Shown here one piece after another: positions 34,966 to 44,434 of a stretch of 64,000 nt of DNA. Source of the stretch: JADJVL01 sp046331545 (GTDB lineage Bacteria > Acidobacteriota > Holophagae > Holophagales > Holophagaceae); the NCBI GenBank assembly GCA_046331545.1, contig JAXLQR010000002.1:1054001-1118000 (forward strand). Reading direction: 5' to 3'. Both the position numbers and the translations under genes were made by a program. Under the pieces are notes generated by a model, which was given only the letters and a program-made list of their open reading frames with translations, did no database searches and was not told the origin of the DNA. Each line of letters begins with the position of its first letter. Positions within the stretch are counted from its first letter, which is position 1.

Positions 34966-36288
34966 ATGACCGAGCCCCGCCGCGTCCTCATCCTCGGAGC
35001 CGCCGGCCGCGACTTCCACAACTTCAACACGGTCTTCCGCGGCAACCCCGCGTACAAGGTCGTGGCCTTCACCGCGACGCAGATCCCCGACATCGCGGGC
35101 CGCGCCTACCCGGCGGAGCTCGCCGGCGCGCTCTACCCGGCGGGGATCCCCATCTACGACGAGGCCGACGTGGCCGACATCATCCGCCGGGAGCGGGTGC
35201 ACGAGGCGGTGTTCTCGTACTCGGACGTCACCCACCAGCACGTCATGCACCTGGCCAGCCTCTGCATGGCCGCCGGCGCGGACTTCAAGCTCCTGGGCTG
35301 CGGCAGCACCATGCTGGCCTGCGCCAAGCCGGTCATCGCCGTCACCGCGGTGCGCACCGGCGCCGGGAAGAGCCAGACCACGCGCTACCTGAGCCGCATC
35401 CTCAAGGGCCTCGGCAAGAAGGTGGTCGCCATCCGCCATCCCATGCCCTACGGCGACCTGGCGAAGCAGGCCTGCCAGCGCTTCGAGACCTACGCCGACC
35501 TCGACCGCCACGAGTGCACCATCGAGGAGCGGGAGGAGTATGAGCCCCACATCGACAACGGTTTCGTGGTCTACGCCGGCGTGGACTACGAGCGCATCAT
35601 CCGCCAGGCCGAGCAGGAGGCCGACGTGGTGCTCTGGGACGGCGGCAACAACGACCTGCCCTTCTACGCCTGCGCGCTCCACCTCTGCATCGCCGACCCG
35701 CACCGCGCGGGCCACGAGCTGGCCTACCACCCGGGCGAGACCAATTTCCGCCGGGCCGACGTCATCGTGATCAACAAGTGCGACACGGCCTCGGAGGCGG
35801 ACATCGCCATCGTCGAGGCCAACGCCAGGGCCGTGAATCCCGCCGCCACGGTCCTCCGGGCCGACAGCCCCGTGACCGTGTCCGACCCCGGTCTGGTCAA
35901 TGGGAGGAAGGCCCTGGTCATCGAGGACGGGCCCACCCTCACCCACGGCTCCATGTCCTATGGCGCCGGCGTGGTGGCGGCCCGGGCCGTCGGGGCCTCC
36001 GAGCTCGTGGACCCCTCGCCCTACGCCGTGGACTCCATCGCCGCCACCTACCGGAAGTACCCCAACGCGAAGGGCATCCTGCCGGCGATGGGCTACGGCG
36101 ACCACCAGGTGCGGGACCTCGAGGCCACCATCGCCGCGACCCCCTGCGACGTGGTGGTGAGCGGGACGCCCATCGACATCACGCGCGTGCTGAAGGTGGA
36201 CAAGCCCATGGTGCGCGTGACCTACGAGCTCGAGGAGCAGGCCCCCGGCCGCCTGGAGGCCTGCGTCCGCAAGGCCCTGGGCCTGTGA
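34966..36288 (+). CDS. Cyclic 2,3-diphosphoglycerate synthetase-like GTPase/ATPase
   Basis: A 440-residue protein of the family named for the archaeal enzyme that makes cyclic 2,3-diphosphoglycerate. An N-terminal Rossmann-like part (RVLILGAAGRDFHNFN) precedes a P-loop at about residue 126 (AVRTGAGKSQTTRYLS) and a later INKCD base-recognition-like motif. In archaea cyclic 2,3-diphosphoglycerate is a thermoprotectant; the bacterial members have no settled role. The ATG at 34966 has an AGGAG site six bases upstream. It stands alone between the peroxiredoxin terminator and the DUF3501 operon. Confidence 0.8.
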   Translation: MTEPRRVLILGAAGRDFHNFNTVFRGNPAYKVVAFTATQIPDIAGRAYPAELAGALYPAGIPIYDEADVADIIRRERVHEAVFSYSDVTHQHVMHLASLCMAAGADFKLLGCGSTMLACAKPVIAVTAVRTGAGKSQTTRYLSRILKGLGKKVVAIRHPMPYGDLAKQACQRFETYADLDRHECTIEEREEYEPHIDNGFVVYAGVDYERIIRQAEQEADVVLWDGGNNDLPFYACALHLCIADPHRAGHELAYHPGETNFRRADVIVINKCDTASEADIAIVEANARAVNPAATVLRADSPVTVSDPGLVNGRKALVIEDGPTLTHGSMSYGAGVVAARAVGASELVDPSPYAVDSIAATYRKYPNAKGILPAMGYGDHQVRDLEATIAATPCDVVVSGTPIDITRVLKVDKPMVRVTYELEEQAPGRLEACVRKALGL

Positions 36289-36300
36289 GGTCCGGGCCCC

Positions 36301-36870
36301 TCAGCCGCCGACCCGGATGCCGCCCAGGTCCTCCACCAGGGCGGCCCGGGTCTCCGGGCTGAAGGACACGACCGCCGGCAGCTCGGGCAGGTCGCACTCC
36401 AGGCCCTCCGGCGTGCGGTGGCCCGCGTTGAACTTCAGGAACTGGACCGAGGACAGCTTCTCCTCGTTCATCTGCTCCTCGTCGAAGCGGGCCTTCTCCC
36501 GGCTCCCGTCGGTGAAGGTCATCCACACGTGGTCGGGGAGGTGGCGCCAGCGGCGGAGCAGCTCGGGCCGCGCCTTCTCGTCGTCGATCTCGATGAGCAG
36601 GGTGGCGCCCAGCTCGCCGGGGCCGCCCAGCAGCGCGTTGTAGGTCTCCAGCTCGTGGAGGATGTCGGCTTCCCGGACCATCTGCTCCACCCTTACCATC
36701 TCCTGGACCTGGTAGCGGATCGTGTCGGCGTTCTCGAAGAGGAAAGTGAGGTGCGCGCCCAGGTGCACCCGGCGCGGCGCCTTGGCGGCCATGGCGGCGG
36801 CGCGGACCGCCTCCCGGCGCTCGCCGTAGGTGACATGGTCCAGGATCTCGGCGCGTTCGACCTTCTTCAT
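36301..36870 (-). CDS. DUF3501 family protein
   Basis: A 189-residue soluble protein. The N-terminus (MKKVERAEILDHVTYGERR) and the central LGAHLTFLFENADTIRYQVQ segment are typical of DUF3501. These genes regularly sit beside a rubrerythrin and a GlpC-like Fe-S protein, exactly as here, which suggests a shared role in peroxide or oxygen defence; the biochemical function is unknown. The ATG at 36870 overlaps the stop of the Fe-S protein gene (ATGA), so translation is coupled. Confidence 0.88.
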   Translation of the reverse strand: MKKVERAEILDHVTYGERREAVRAAAMAAKAPRRVHLGAHLTFLFENADTIRYQVQEMVRVEQMVREADILHELETYNALLGGPGELGATLLIEIDDEKARPELLRRWRHLPDHVWMTFTDGSREKARFDEEQMNEEKLSSVQFLKFNAGHRTPEGLECDLPELPAVVSFSPETRAALVEDLGGIRVGG

Positions 36871-38273
36871 GGCGTCTCCTCGGGAACGGGGTTCGGGAAG
36901 CCGTCCTTGCGGTAGGCCCGGGCGAGCACGGTCATGGGGTGCAGGGCCCGCTTCCCGGCGTGCTGTTCGAACTGCAGCCCCGCCAGGGGGCATTCGCTCA
37001 CCCAGACCTGGGCGGTCTCACCGGAGGGCAAGGGCGCCTGCATGCCCGCGAAGGCCTTCTGGCCGACGCGCTTGGAGGCCTCGTAGGTCTCGGACTTCAT
37101 GGCGTAGGTGCCGTCGTGGCCGCAGCACTCCATCACCGAGGCGATGGTGACGCCGGGGATCTTCCGCAGCAGGTCGCGGCCTTTGAAGCCCACGGCCTGG
37201 GCCCGCAGGTGGCAGGGGGCGTGGTAGGCGATGGGGCCGGGGCTGGACTGGAAAGTCCAGTCCGCCCGGGGCTCGTTGCGGATGGACCAGAGGAACTCGC
37301 CGGGGTCCCGCACGGCCTCCGCCAGCTTCTTCGCGCGCTCGCGGTCCTCGCCCTCCAGCAGCTCCGGATACTCCCGGCGCAGCATCATGGCGCAGGTGGG
37401 GTTGATGGCGATGACCTTGGAGCCGGCCTCCACGTGGGGCATCAGGGCGTCGAGGTTCGCCTTGGCCTGCTTCCTCACCGAATCCAGGTCCCCGTGCTCC
37501 CAGGCGGGCATGCCGCAGCACTGCAGGCCCTTCACGCAGCCCGTGGCGCAGCCGTTCTTCTCCAGCACTTCCAGCGTGTCCTTGCCGATCTGGGGCTCGT
37601 TGTTCTGCACGAAGCAGGTCTGGAAGAGCACGGCCTCCTTGCCCGGGGCCTCGGCGATCCTGCCGCTCTTCACGGCCCAGCTCTCGAAGGTGGCGGAGGC
37701 GAAGTCCGGGAGGTGGGCCTCGGGATGGACGCCCAGCACCTTGTCCATGAACCAGCGGTGCAGGGCCACGCGGTTCATCTTGTTGGCCATGCCGAAGCTG
37801 GCCCGGGCCATCTTCGCGGCGAGGTCCGGGTTGCCCAGCACCTTCTCCCGGAGCTTCCCGCCCCGCTTCTTCCACCGGATCGCCTGGTAGCGGTGCACGA
37901 GCTTGGGGAAGTCCAGCTTGAACTCGTGGCCTTCCCGGGGTGTGTAGGGGCACTGCACCTCGCAGAGCTTGCACTGGAAGCAGTCGTCCATGACCCCGTC
38001 CCGCTCGCCCCCGGTGAGGGCCCGGACGTCGCCGTGGTGCTTTTCGTCCAGGGCCTTGAAGAGGTTGGGGAAGCTGTCGCAGTACTTGAAGCACATGCGG
38101 CAGCCGTGGCAGATCTCGAAGGCCCGCTCCACCTCCTCCTTGAGCAGGGCCTCATCCCAATAGGCGGGGTCCGAGGGGTCGTAGACCGTGGAAGGACCCG
38201 CCAGGTAGCTGATGCGGTGCCCGGGGGTGGTCTCCGGGCGCTCGTGGTCGCCCACCTCGACATGCTCGGCCAT
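36867..38273 (-). CDS. GlpC/HdrD-like Fe-S oxidoreductase
   Basis: A 468-residue cytoplasmic electron-transfer protein. Two 4Fe-4S sites lie near the N-terminus (CHGCRMCFKYC, CFQCKLCEVQC). Two CCG domains of the heterodisulfide-reductase type follow (CCGMPAWEHG near residue 260, ECCGHDGTY near residue 390). It resembles the membrane-anchor subunit of anaerobic glycerol-3-phosphate dehydrogenase but has no glpA/B nearby. In this context (rubrerythrin upstream, DUF3501 downstream) it probably delivers electrons to rubrerythrin; that is inference. Confidence 0.88.
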   Translation of the reverse strand: MAEHVEVGDHERPETTPGHRISYLAGPSTVYDPSDPAYWDEALLKEEVERAFEICHGCRMCFKYCDSFPNLFKALDEKHHGDVRALTGGERDGVMDDCFQCKLCEVQCPYTPREGHEFKLDFPKLVHRYQAIRWKKRGGKLREKVLGNPDLAAKMARASFGMANKMNRVALHRWFMDKVLGVHPEAHLPDFASATFESWAVKSGRIAEAPGKEAVLFQTCFVQNNEPQIGKDTLEVLEKNGCATGCVKGLQCCGMPAWEHGDLDSVRKQAKANLDALMPHVEAGSKVIAINPTCAMMLRREYPELLEGEDRERAKKLAEAVRDPGEFLWSIRNEPRADWTFQSSPGPIAYHAPCHLRAQAVGFKGRDLLRKIPGVTIASVMECCGHDGTYAMKSETYEASKRVGQKAFAGMQAPLPSGETAQVWVSECPLAGLQFEQHAGKRALHPMTVLARAYRKDGFPNPVPEETP

Positions 38274-38333
38274 CCCGTCCTCCGGAAAAGGAAGGGAGGG
38301 CGCGGCCCCCGCGCCCTCCCCCGTTCGTCCAGC

Positions 38334-38753
38334 CTAGGAAATGCTGTCCAGCATCTTCTGGAAGCGGCCCGCGTGGCTCTTCTCGGCCTTGGCCAGGGTC
38401 TCGAACCAGTCGGCGATCTCGGGGAAGCCCTCTTCCCGGGCGGTCTTGGCCATGCCCGGGTACATGTCGGTGTACTCGTGGGTCTCGCCGGCGATGGAGG
38501 CCTTCAGGTTCAGCATGGTGTCGCCGATGGGCAGGTCGGTGGCGGGATCGCCGACCTGCTTCAGGTAGTCCAGGTGGCCGTGGGCGTGGCCGGTCTCGCC
38601 GTCCGCCGTCTCCTTGAAATTGCCCGCCACCTCGGGATAGCCCTCGATGTCCGCCACCTTGGCGAAGTAGAGGTAGCGGCGGTTGGCCTGGCTCTCGCCC
38701 GCGAAGGCGTCTTTGAGGTTCTGGTGAGTCTTGGTGCCCTTGAGGTTGCCCAT
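38334..38753 (-). CDS. Rubrerythrin-type diiron protein without rubredoxin domain
   Basis: A 139-residue ferritin-like four-helix protein. Metal-ligand segments are visible: GESQANRRYLYFA, ADGETGHAHGH, GETHEYTDMY and KAEKSHAGRF. Rubrerythrins reduce hydrogen peroxide. The usual C-terminal rubredoxin domain of about 40 residues with two CxxC pairs is absent, so an outside electron donor is needed; the Fe-S protein encoded 60 bases downstream is the obvious candidate. The ATG at 38753 has an AGGAGG ribosome site. It is the first gene of a three-gene operon. Confidence 0.93.
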   Translation of the reverse strand: MGNLKGTKTHQNLKDAFAGESQANRRYLYFAKVADIEGYPEVAGNFKETADGETGHAHGHLDYLKQVGDPATDLPIGDTMLNLKASIAGETHEYTDMYPGMAKTAREEGFPEIADWFETLAKAEKSHAGRFQKMLDSIS

Positions 38754-38904
38754 GCGTGCCTCCTGAGGATGGTCGGGGGAATTCCCAGAGGCATCATAGG
38801 CACCTTGCGTGCCGGGGGAAGCCTCCTTGGAAATCAAGGAATTCCAGACGTCCCACCGGTCACAGGTTGCGACGGATCGAGAATCCTTCCCGAGGGGGCG
38901 AGAG

Positions 38905-39585
38905 TCAGCGCGCCCGGAACAGGGCCAGCACCCGGACCTCCGCCACGCCCGCCGCCTCCAGGGCCTGGGCGCACCGCAGCAGGGTGGTCCCGGTGGTCCA
39001 CACGTCGTCCACCAGCAGGACCGTCCGGCCTTCGAGCCCGGCGCCCGGACGGGCCGTGATGGCCCTCCGCGGCAGGCGCCGCCGCTCGGATTCGGGGCGT
39101 CCCGTCTGCCCCTGGGCGCGCCAGTGCTTGCGCAGCGTCCGCAGGAAGGGGAGGCCCGCCCGTTCGGCCACCCGCTTCGCGGCGTCCTCGGCGAAGTCGC
39201 CGCCCCGTCGCAGGTCCCGCCACCAGAAGGTGGGCGCGACGGTGACGAGGTCCGCCTCGCGCGCGAAGTCCGGCAGCGGCGCCGCGTCGAAACGGGCCAG
39301 CAGGGCCCGCCGCCAGCCCCATTCGCCGGCCTTGATGGCGGGCAGCAGCAAGGCCCCCAGGGCCGGGCGGCCGCCGTGGTAGTCCCACACCGCGTCGCCG
39401 TGCTCCCAGGCCACGGGCTCGGGGCAGTCCCCGTCGTGGACCAGGGCGCAGCGCGGACAGCGCGTGTCCGGCAGCGGGACCAGCCCCGACCAGCAGCGCC
39501 CGCAGAGCCCGGCCTCGGAGGCCGCGTCCAGGGGGCCCAGGCAGCCCCGGCAGGGGACGCCCAGCCGCGCGGCCCAGGCCCGCAC
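38905..39585 (-). CDS. comF: ComF-family phosphoribosyltransferase-like protein
   Basis: A 226-residue protein. An N-terminal double zinc-finger (CRGCLGP ... CGRCWSG ... CPRCALVH) precedes a type I PRTase fold with the PRPP-binding motif VLLVDDVWTTGTTL. ComF proteins are needed for uptake of DNA across the inner membrane in naturally competent bacteria. The start is GTG at 39585, one base after the stop of the upstream permease gene. The link to a ComEA-like gene at 51785 is functional at best; the two are 12 kb apart. Confidence 0.9.
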   Translation of the reverse strand: MRAWAARLGVPCRGCLGPLDAASEAGLCGRCWSGLVPLPDTRCPRCALVHDGDCPEPVAWEHGDAVWDYHGGRPALGALLLPAIKAGEWGWRRALLARFDAAPLPDFAREADLVTVAPTFWWRDLRRGGDFAEDAAKRVAERAGLPFLRTLRKHWRAQGQTGRPESERRRLPRRAITARPGAGLEGRTVLLVDDVWTTGTTLLRCAQALEAAGVAEVRVLALFRAR

Positions 39586-39586
39586 C

Positions 39587-40999
39587 TCAGCCCTCGGCGG
39601 GACGCAGGCGGGTGAGGGCGTAGAGGGGGAAGCCCAGGGCGACGAGGGCCAGGCCCGGCCACGTGAAGGAGGGCTTCTTCACCATGAGCGCGCCCATGAT
39701 GGCCAGCGCCCCGATCAGGTAGAGAGCCGGCAGCACGGGATAGCCGAAGGCCTTCACCGGGCGCTCCACCTCCGGCGCGCGGACGCGCATGAGGAAGACG
39801 CCGCCCACGGTGAGGACGTAGAAGAGGAGCGCCGCGAAGATCACGTAGTCCAGGAGCTGGCCGTAGCTGCCGGTCATGGTCAGCAGGCAGGTCCAGACAG
39901 CCTGGATGACGAGGGCGAAGGCGGGCACGCCGGCGGCGTTCAGCCCCTCGGCCTTCTTCAGGAAGAGGCCGTCGGAGGCCATGGTCTGGTAGACCCGGGC
40001 GCCGCTCAGCACCAGCCCGTTCACGCAGCCGAACATGGAGACGAGGATGGCGGCGCTCATGAGCCGGCCGCCGCCGGGGCCGAGGACCGCCTGCAGTGCC
40101 GAGGCGCCCACCCGCGCGCTGGGGGCGTTCGCGATGCCCGCGGGCCCGAGCACCTTCACGTAGATGACGTTGGCCAGGATGTAGAGGCCGCACACGAGGC
40201 TGGTGCCGATGAAGAGGGAGAGCGGGATGGTGCGCCTGGGCTCCTTCACCTCGCCGGCGATGAAGGTGATGGCGTTCCAGGCGTCGGCGCTGAAGAGGCT
40301 GCCGGTCTGGACCACGAGGAGCGCCACCAGCCAGGCGGTGCCCGAGGGCGCGCCGGGCAGCGGGGAGGGATCCGGCGCCGTGGCGAGGTTGAGCAGGAGG
40401 CCCAGCAGGATGAGCCCCGCGAGGCTGGCGATCTTGGTCACCGTGAAGATGTTCTGCACCCTCGCGCCCAGCTTCACGCCATGGAAGTTGACGTAACTGA
40501 GGAAGAGCACGATGGCGATGCCCGAAAGCCGCGCGGTGGTGAGCCCCAGGTCGTAGGGGCCGACGACGATGTCCGAGGTCACCTGCCACGGGTTCACATG
40601 GAAGGGCCCCAGCAGCCACCGCGATTCCGACACCGCGGGCCAGAAGGTGCCCAGGTACTTCCCGAAGCCCACCGCCACCGCCGCGATGGTGCCGCACTCG
40701 ATGACCGCGAAGAAGGTCCAGCCGTAGAGGAAGCCCACCAGCGGTCCGTAGATCTCCTTGAGGTACGTGTACTGCCCTCCGGCGTGGGGATACATCCCCG
40801 CCAGCTCGCCGTAGCTGAGCGCCCCGGCCACCGTGAGGAAGGCCGTCAGCACCCAGCCCCAGATGAGGAAGGAGCCCGAGCCGCCCTCCTTCACCATGTC
40901 GGACGCCACGATGAACACGCCGCTGCCGATCATGGAGCCCGCGATGAGCATGGTCGCGGAAAAGAGCCCCACGTGGCGCTGGTAGCCAGCTTCGGACAT
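39587..40999 (-). CDS. APC-superfamily amino acid permease (LAT/SteT-like)
   Basis: A 470-residue inner-membrane transporter with about 12 transmembrane helices. The GSMIGSGVFI segment in helix 1 is the substrate-binding motif of APC transporters, and the rest matches exchangers of the LAT/SteT type. The ATG at 40999 has a GAGGTG site upstream; a GTG two codons earlier was not chosen. It follows a second permease gene on the same strand but is separated by a terminator. Substrate unknown, amino acids likely. Confidence 0.88.
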   Translation of the reverse strand: MSEAGYQRHVGLFSATMLIAGSMIGSGVFIVASDMVKEGGSGSFLIWGWVLTAFLTVAGALSYGELAGMYPHAGGQYTYLKEIYGPLVGFLYGWTFFAVIECGTIAAVAVGFGKYLGTFWPAVSESRWLLGPFHVNPWQVTSDIVVGPYDLGLTTARLSGIAIVLFLSYVNFHGVKLGARVQNIFTVTKIASLAGLILLGLLLNLATAPDPSPLPGAPSGTAWLVALLVVQTGSLFSADAWNAITFIAGEVKEPRRTIPLSLFIGTSLVCGLYILANVIYVKVLGPAGIANAPSARVGASALQAVLGPGGGRLMSAAILVSMFGCVNGLVLSGARVYQTMASDGLFLKKAEGLNAAGVPAFALVIQAVWTCLLTMTGSYGQLLDYVIFAALLFYVLTVGGVFLMRVRAPEVERPVKAFGYPVLPALYLIGALAIMGALMVKKPSFTWPGLALVALGFPLYALTRLRPAEG

Positions 41000-41034
41000 G
41001 GTCACCTCGGGATGGAAGGGATCAGGGTAACGAA

Positions 41035-41062
41035 GAAGCTCCCCGGGACGCCGGGGAGCTTC
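41035..41062 (-). terminator. Terminator between the two permease genes
   Basis: A perfect 12-bp stem (41035-41046 with 41051-41062), loop GACG, 17 bases after the stop of the upstream permease and followed by TTCG on the minus strand. Confidence 0.65.
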
Positions 41063-41078
41063 GGCGGAACGGGCATCC

Positions 41079-42731
41079 TCAGTTGTGGCCGAAGGTCTTG
41101 ATGGCCCAGATCAGCGTGGGGATGAAGCCGACGATGGCGAGGGCCAGCACGCCCAGGTTCAGCTTCTGCCTCGCCTCGCTGGCTTCGGCGGTGCGGCTGT
41201 TCCTCCAGCCGTAGGCCGCGTAGATGGCGAGCCCGACCTCCAGCCAGAGCAGCAGCCGGATCCACGTGTCGTGGGGCAGGCCGCTCATGACCCAGCCGCA
41301 GGAGGCCGCGCCGGCCAGGCCGATGGCCCAGGCGCCGAACATCCCGCCGGGGACCTTGAAGGGCCGCTCGATGCCGGGGTTCGCGACCCGGAGGAGGGGC
41401 ACGCCGATGCAGACCAGCACGAAGGCCAGGAGGGTGCCGATGGAGACCAGCTGGCCGACGAGGCTCATGGGCATGAGGCCGCCGCAGAGGGCCACGAAGA
41501 TGCCCGTCATCACCGTCGCCACGTGCGGAGTGCCGAACCTGGGGTGGGCGTTGCCGAACCAGGGCAGGAGGCCGTCCTTGCTCATGGCGTAGAAGATCCG
41601 GGTCTGCCCCAGCATCATCACGAGGATCACGGAGGTGAGGCCCGAGATGGCGCCCAGCTTGATGACGAAGGTGAAGGCCTTCTGCGCGAAGGGGGACCAG
41701 CCGCGGAGCTCGACGATCTTGTCGATGCCGACGGCGATGGGGTCCGGCACACCGAGCTGCTTGTAGGGAACGACGCCCGTGAGCACTAGCGCGACCAGGA
41801 TGTAGAGGATGGTGCAGATGACCAGCGAACCCATGATGCCGATGGGCAGGTCGCGCTTCGGATTCTTGGCCTCCTGGGCCGTGGTGCTCACGGCGTCGAA
41901 GCCGATGTAGGCGAAGAAGACCACGCCGGCCCCGGTCAGCACGCCGCCGTTGAGCCAGCCGTAGCGGTTCACGCCGTTGACCACCTCCTGGGCCGGCACG
42001 AGGGCACCGAGGGTGCCGGCGGTCGGGTTCACGTTCAGGTTCGCGCCGCTGATCATGGCGATGCCGAGGACGATGAAGACCACCACGATGGTCACCTTGA
42101 TGACCACGATGATGTTGTTGACCGCGGCGCTCTCCTTGATGCCCTTGTAGAGCACCGCCGCGACCACCAGGGCGATGAAGGTGGCGGGGATGTTCCAGAC
42201 GCCGCTCACCTGGGCCCCGCTGCCCAGCGTCACCATCTCCCAGGGCCCCTTGGTGAAGCGGATCAGGGTGTCCGCGAACTGGATGCCGAGGGTCTTGTGG
42301 AGGATGGAGTAGAGGTACCCGGACCACGCCGCGCTCACCGTCACCGCCCCGAAGGCGTACTCCAGCACCAGGTCCCAACCGATGATCCAGGCGATGAACT
42401 CGCCCATGGTGGCGTAGGAGTAGGCGTAGGCCGAGCCGGCCACGGGGATCATGGCGGCCATCTCTGCGTAGCAGAGGCCGGCGAAGGCGCAGAGGATGCC
42501 GCCGATGACGAAGCTGTACACGATGCCGGGGCCCGCGTAGTTCGCCGCCGCCGTGCCCGTGAGGGAGAAGATGCCGGCGCCGATGATCGCGCCGATGCCC
42601 AGCATGGTCAGGTTGAAGGCGCCGAGGTGGCGCTTGAGGGTGCCTGCACCATGACCGGCTTCGGATGCGTTGGGGTCTCCAGCATCGGCGATGAGCCGGT
42701 CCAGATCCTTCTTGACGAACAGTCCTGCCAT
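41079..42731 (-). CDS. APC-superfamily cationic amino acid permease (CAT/YfnA-like)
   Basis: A 550-residue inner-membrane transporter with 12-14 transmembrane helices. The GIGAIIGAGIFSLTG motif in helix 1 and the FFAYIGFDAVSTTAQEAKNP segment are hallmarks of the CAT subfamily. Its hydrophilic N-terminus of about 35 residues is usual. An AGGAAGG ribosome site precedes the ATG. Substrate is probably a basic or neutral amino acid. The 165 bases upstream, up to the divergent membrane protein gene, hold both promoters but no clear boxes. Confidence 0.9.
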   Translation of the reverse strand: MAGLFVKKDLDRLIADAGDPNASEAGHGAGTLKRHLGAFNLTMLGIGAIIGAGIFSLTGTAAANYAGPGIVYSFVIGGILCAFAGLCYAEMAAMIPVAGSAYAYSYATMGEFIAWIIGWDLVLEYAFGAVTVSAAWSGYLYSILHKTLGIQFADTLIRFTKGPWEMVTLGSGAQVSGVWNIPATFIALVVAAVLYKGIKESAAVNNIIVVIKVTIVVVFIVLGIAMISGANLNVNPTAGTLGALVPAQEVVNGVNRYGWLNGGVLTGAGVVFFAYIGFDAVSTTAQEAKNPKRDLPIGIMGSLVICTILYILVALVLTGVVPYKQLGVPDPIAVGIDKIVELRGWSPFAQKAFTFVIKLGAISGLTSVILVMMLGQTRIFYAMSKDGLLPWFGNAHPRFGTPHVATVMTGIFVALCGGLMPMSLVGQLVSIGTLLAFVLVCIGVPLLRVANPGIERPFKVPGGMFGAWAIGLAGAASCGWVMSGLPHDTWIRLLLWLEVGLAIYAAYGWRNSRTAEASEARQKLNLGVLALAIVGFIPTLIWAIKTFGHN

Positions 42732-42896
42732 GGACCTTCCTCCTGCGTCGGGTTATGGGGGCTGACAATCCGAAAACCTTAGCAAGGAAGGCCGCGGAAG
42801 CCCAAGCATTGCGAGGCATCCGGGGGCCCCGGTCCGCCCCGGGTGGAAGGAAGTGCAGACCTGCGGCAGTCTTAGGGATTCGCCCCGAGGAACCGC

Positions 42897-44348
42897 ATGA
42901 CCGACGCCCTGGCCCCCGCCCGCCGCTGCGACTGGGTGGACCAGCTCCGGGGCTGGGCCGTGCTGGTGATGATCGAGGTGCACTGCGTCAACACCTGGCT
43001 CGACCTCAAGCTGCGCCCGGACTGGCTGAACTACCTGAACGGCCTGGTGGCGCCGAGCTTCCTCCTGTGCGCGGGCTTCAGCCTGGTGCTCAGCACCTTC
43101 CGCCCCGACGGCACGATCCGCCCCTTCAAGGACAGCCTGGGCCGCTACGCCTTCATCCTCCTCTGCGCCTACGCCCTCCACGCCCCGGGCTTCACCCTCG
43201 CCGAATGGACCGTGCTGAACACGATCCAGAAGGGCCGCGAGCTCTTCAAGATCGACGTGCTCCAGTGCACGGTCTATTCCCTGCTCATCCTCCAGGGCCT
43301 GGCCCGGGCCCTCCGGAATCCGCGCCTCTTCACGGTGGTGGCCGGCCTCCTGGCGGGCTACGTGGCCTTCATCTCGCCCTACCTCTGGGCCAGCGGCGTG
43401 GGCGACGGCCTCTGGCTGCCGGTCCGCGGCCTCCTGAACGGCAACGTGGACCGGGGCGTCCAGGCCCTCTTCCCCCTCTTCCCCTGGCTGGCCTTCGTGG
43501 CCTTCGGCTCCTTCCTCGGCGGCCTCTACCGCCTGACCCGCGTGGAGGCCGTGGAGGGCCGGACCCGCCTCGCCGAGCCGCGCTTCCTGGCGGGCCTCTT
43601 CGTCCTGGGCCTCGGCCTGTGGCTCTTCGGCTGGCGTTTCAAGGAAACCTGGCTCTGGGGCGGCACCTGGCACCAGTTCGCCGACGGCGGCTGGCGCCTC
43701 GTGGGCCGCTTCGGCACCTGGTCCTGGAACGAGCTCCAGGCCCTGCACAACACCACCCTGCCCTCCGTCGCCGAGCGCCTCGGCTGGATCTGCATGGGAG
43801 GCGCGGCCCTCGGCTTCGTGGAGCTGAGGCGGCCCCGCTGGCGCGGCCCCAACCCCTTCGACGCCGCGGCCAAGGAGAGCCTGCTCCTCTACATGCTGCA
43901 CCTGAACCTGATCTTCAGCGTCCTCATGCCTCCCTCGGTGGTGGCGGTGACCGGCCTGGAGTGGAACAGCCAGGGCTGGCCCGCGACGATCCTGCTGACC
44001 CTGCTGGTCGCGGGTGCCAGCCTGGCCGCCGGCGTCGCCTGGCAGGAGGTGCGCGCGACTCCGGAACGCATGCGCGGCCTCCAGCGGGCGGGCCTCGCCG
44101 CCCTGGCGGTGTGGTTCCTCGCCGGCGGCTGGTGGACCTTCCGCCACTACCTCCAGAGCCCCGAGCTGGCGCGGGAGCCCTACCCCTTCCTCAACGCCGC
44201 CCGGGCCCGCAAGGGCCTGGCGCCCACGCCGGACGGCCTCACGCGGGATCCCGAGGAGTACTTCCGGGAGGCGGCCCGGCGGAAGGTGCGGATCAACGAG
44301 CTCGCGAAGGCCAAGATCGCCGAGGCCATCCGGGCGCGGAAACCGTAG
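42897..44348 (+). CDS. DUF1624/YeiB-like membrane acyltransferase-type protein
   Basis: A 483-residue polytopic protein. The N-terminal RCDWVDQLRGWAVLVMIEVH segment is the signature of the heparan-alpha-glucosaminide N-acetyltransferase-like / DUF1624 group, whose conserved His in helix 1 is thought to take part in acyl transfer across the membrane. About ten helices follow, then a basic cytoplasmic tail of about 70 residues (EEYFREAARRKVRINELAKA). A GAGGAA ribosome site precedes the ATG. Substrate unknown. Confidence 0.75.
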   Translation: MTDALAPARRCDWVDQLRGWAVLVMIEVHCVNTWLDLKLRPDWLNYLNGLVAPSFLLCAGFSLVLSTFRPDGTIRPFKDSLGRYAFILLCAYALHAPGFTLAEWTVLNTIQKGRELFKIDVLQCTVYSLLILQGLARALRNPRLFTVVAGLLAGYVAFISPYLWASGVGDGLWLPVRGLLNGNVDRGVQALFPLFPWLAFVAFGSFLGGLYRLTRVEAVEGRTRLAEPRFLAGLFVLGLGLWLFGWRFKETWLWGGTWHQFADGGWRLVGRFGTWSWNELQALHNTTLPSVAERLGWICMGGAALGFVELRRPRWRGPNPFDAAAKESLLLYMLHLNLIFSVLMPPSVVAVTGLEWNSQGWPATILLTLLVAGASLAAGVAWQEVRATPERMRGLQRAGLAALAVWFLAGGWWTFRHYLQSPELAREPYPFLNAARARKGLAPTPDGLTRDPEEYFREAARRKVRINELAKAKIAEAIRARKP

Positions 44349-44434
44349 CCGCTAGCGGCCCTTGCGGAGCGGCCGGCGGGGTTCCGGACGGTCCGTGAGG
44401 GACGCTCGTGCCGAACACGGCCTAGACTGTTCCC

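Noticed and set aside
36867..38273. Anaerobic glycerol-3-phosphate dehydrogenase subunit C
   Set aside because: No glpA or glpB is present and the rubrerythrin/DUF3501 neighbours indicate the related but separate family.
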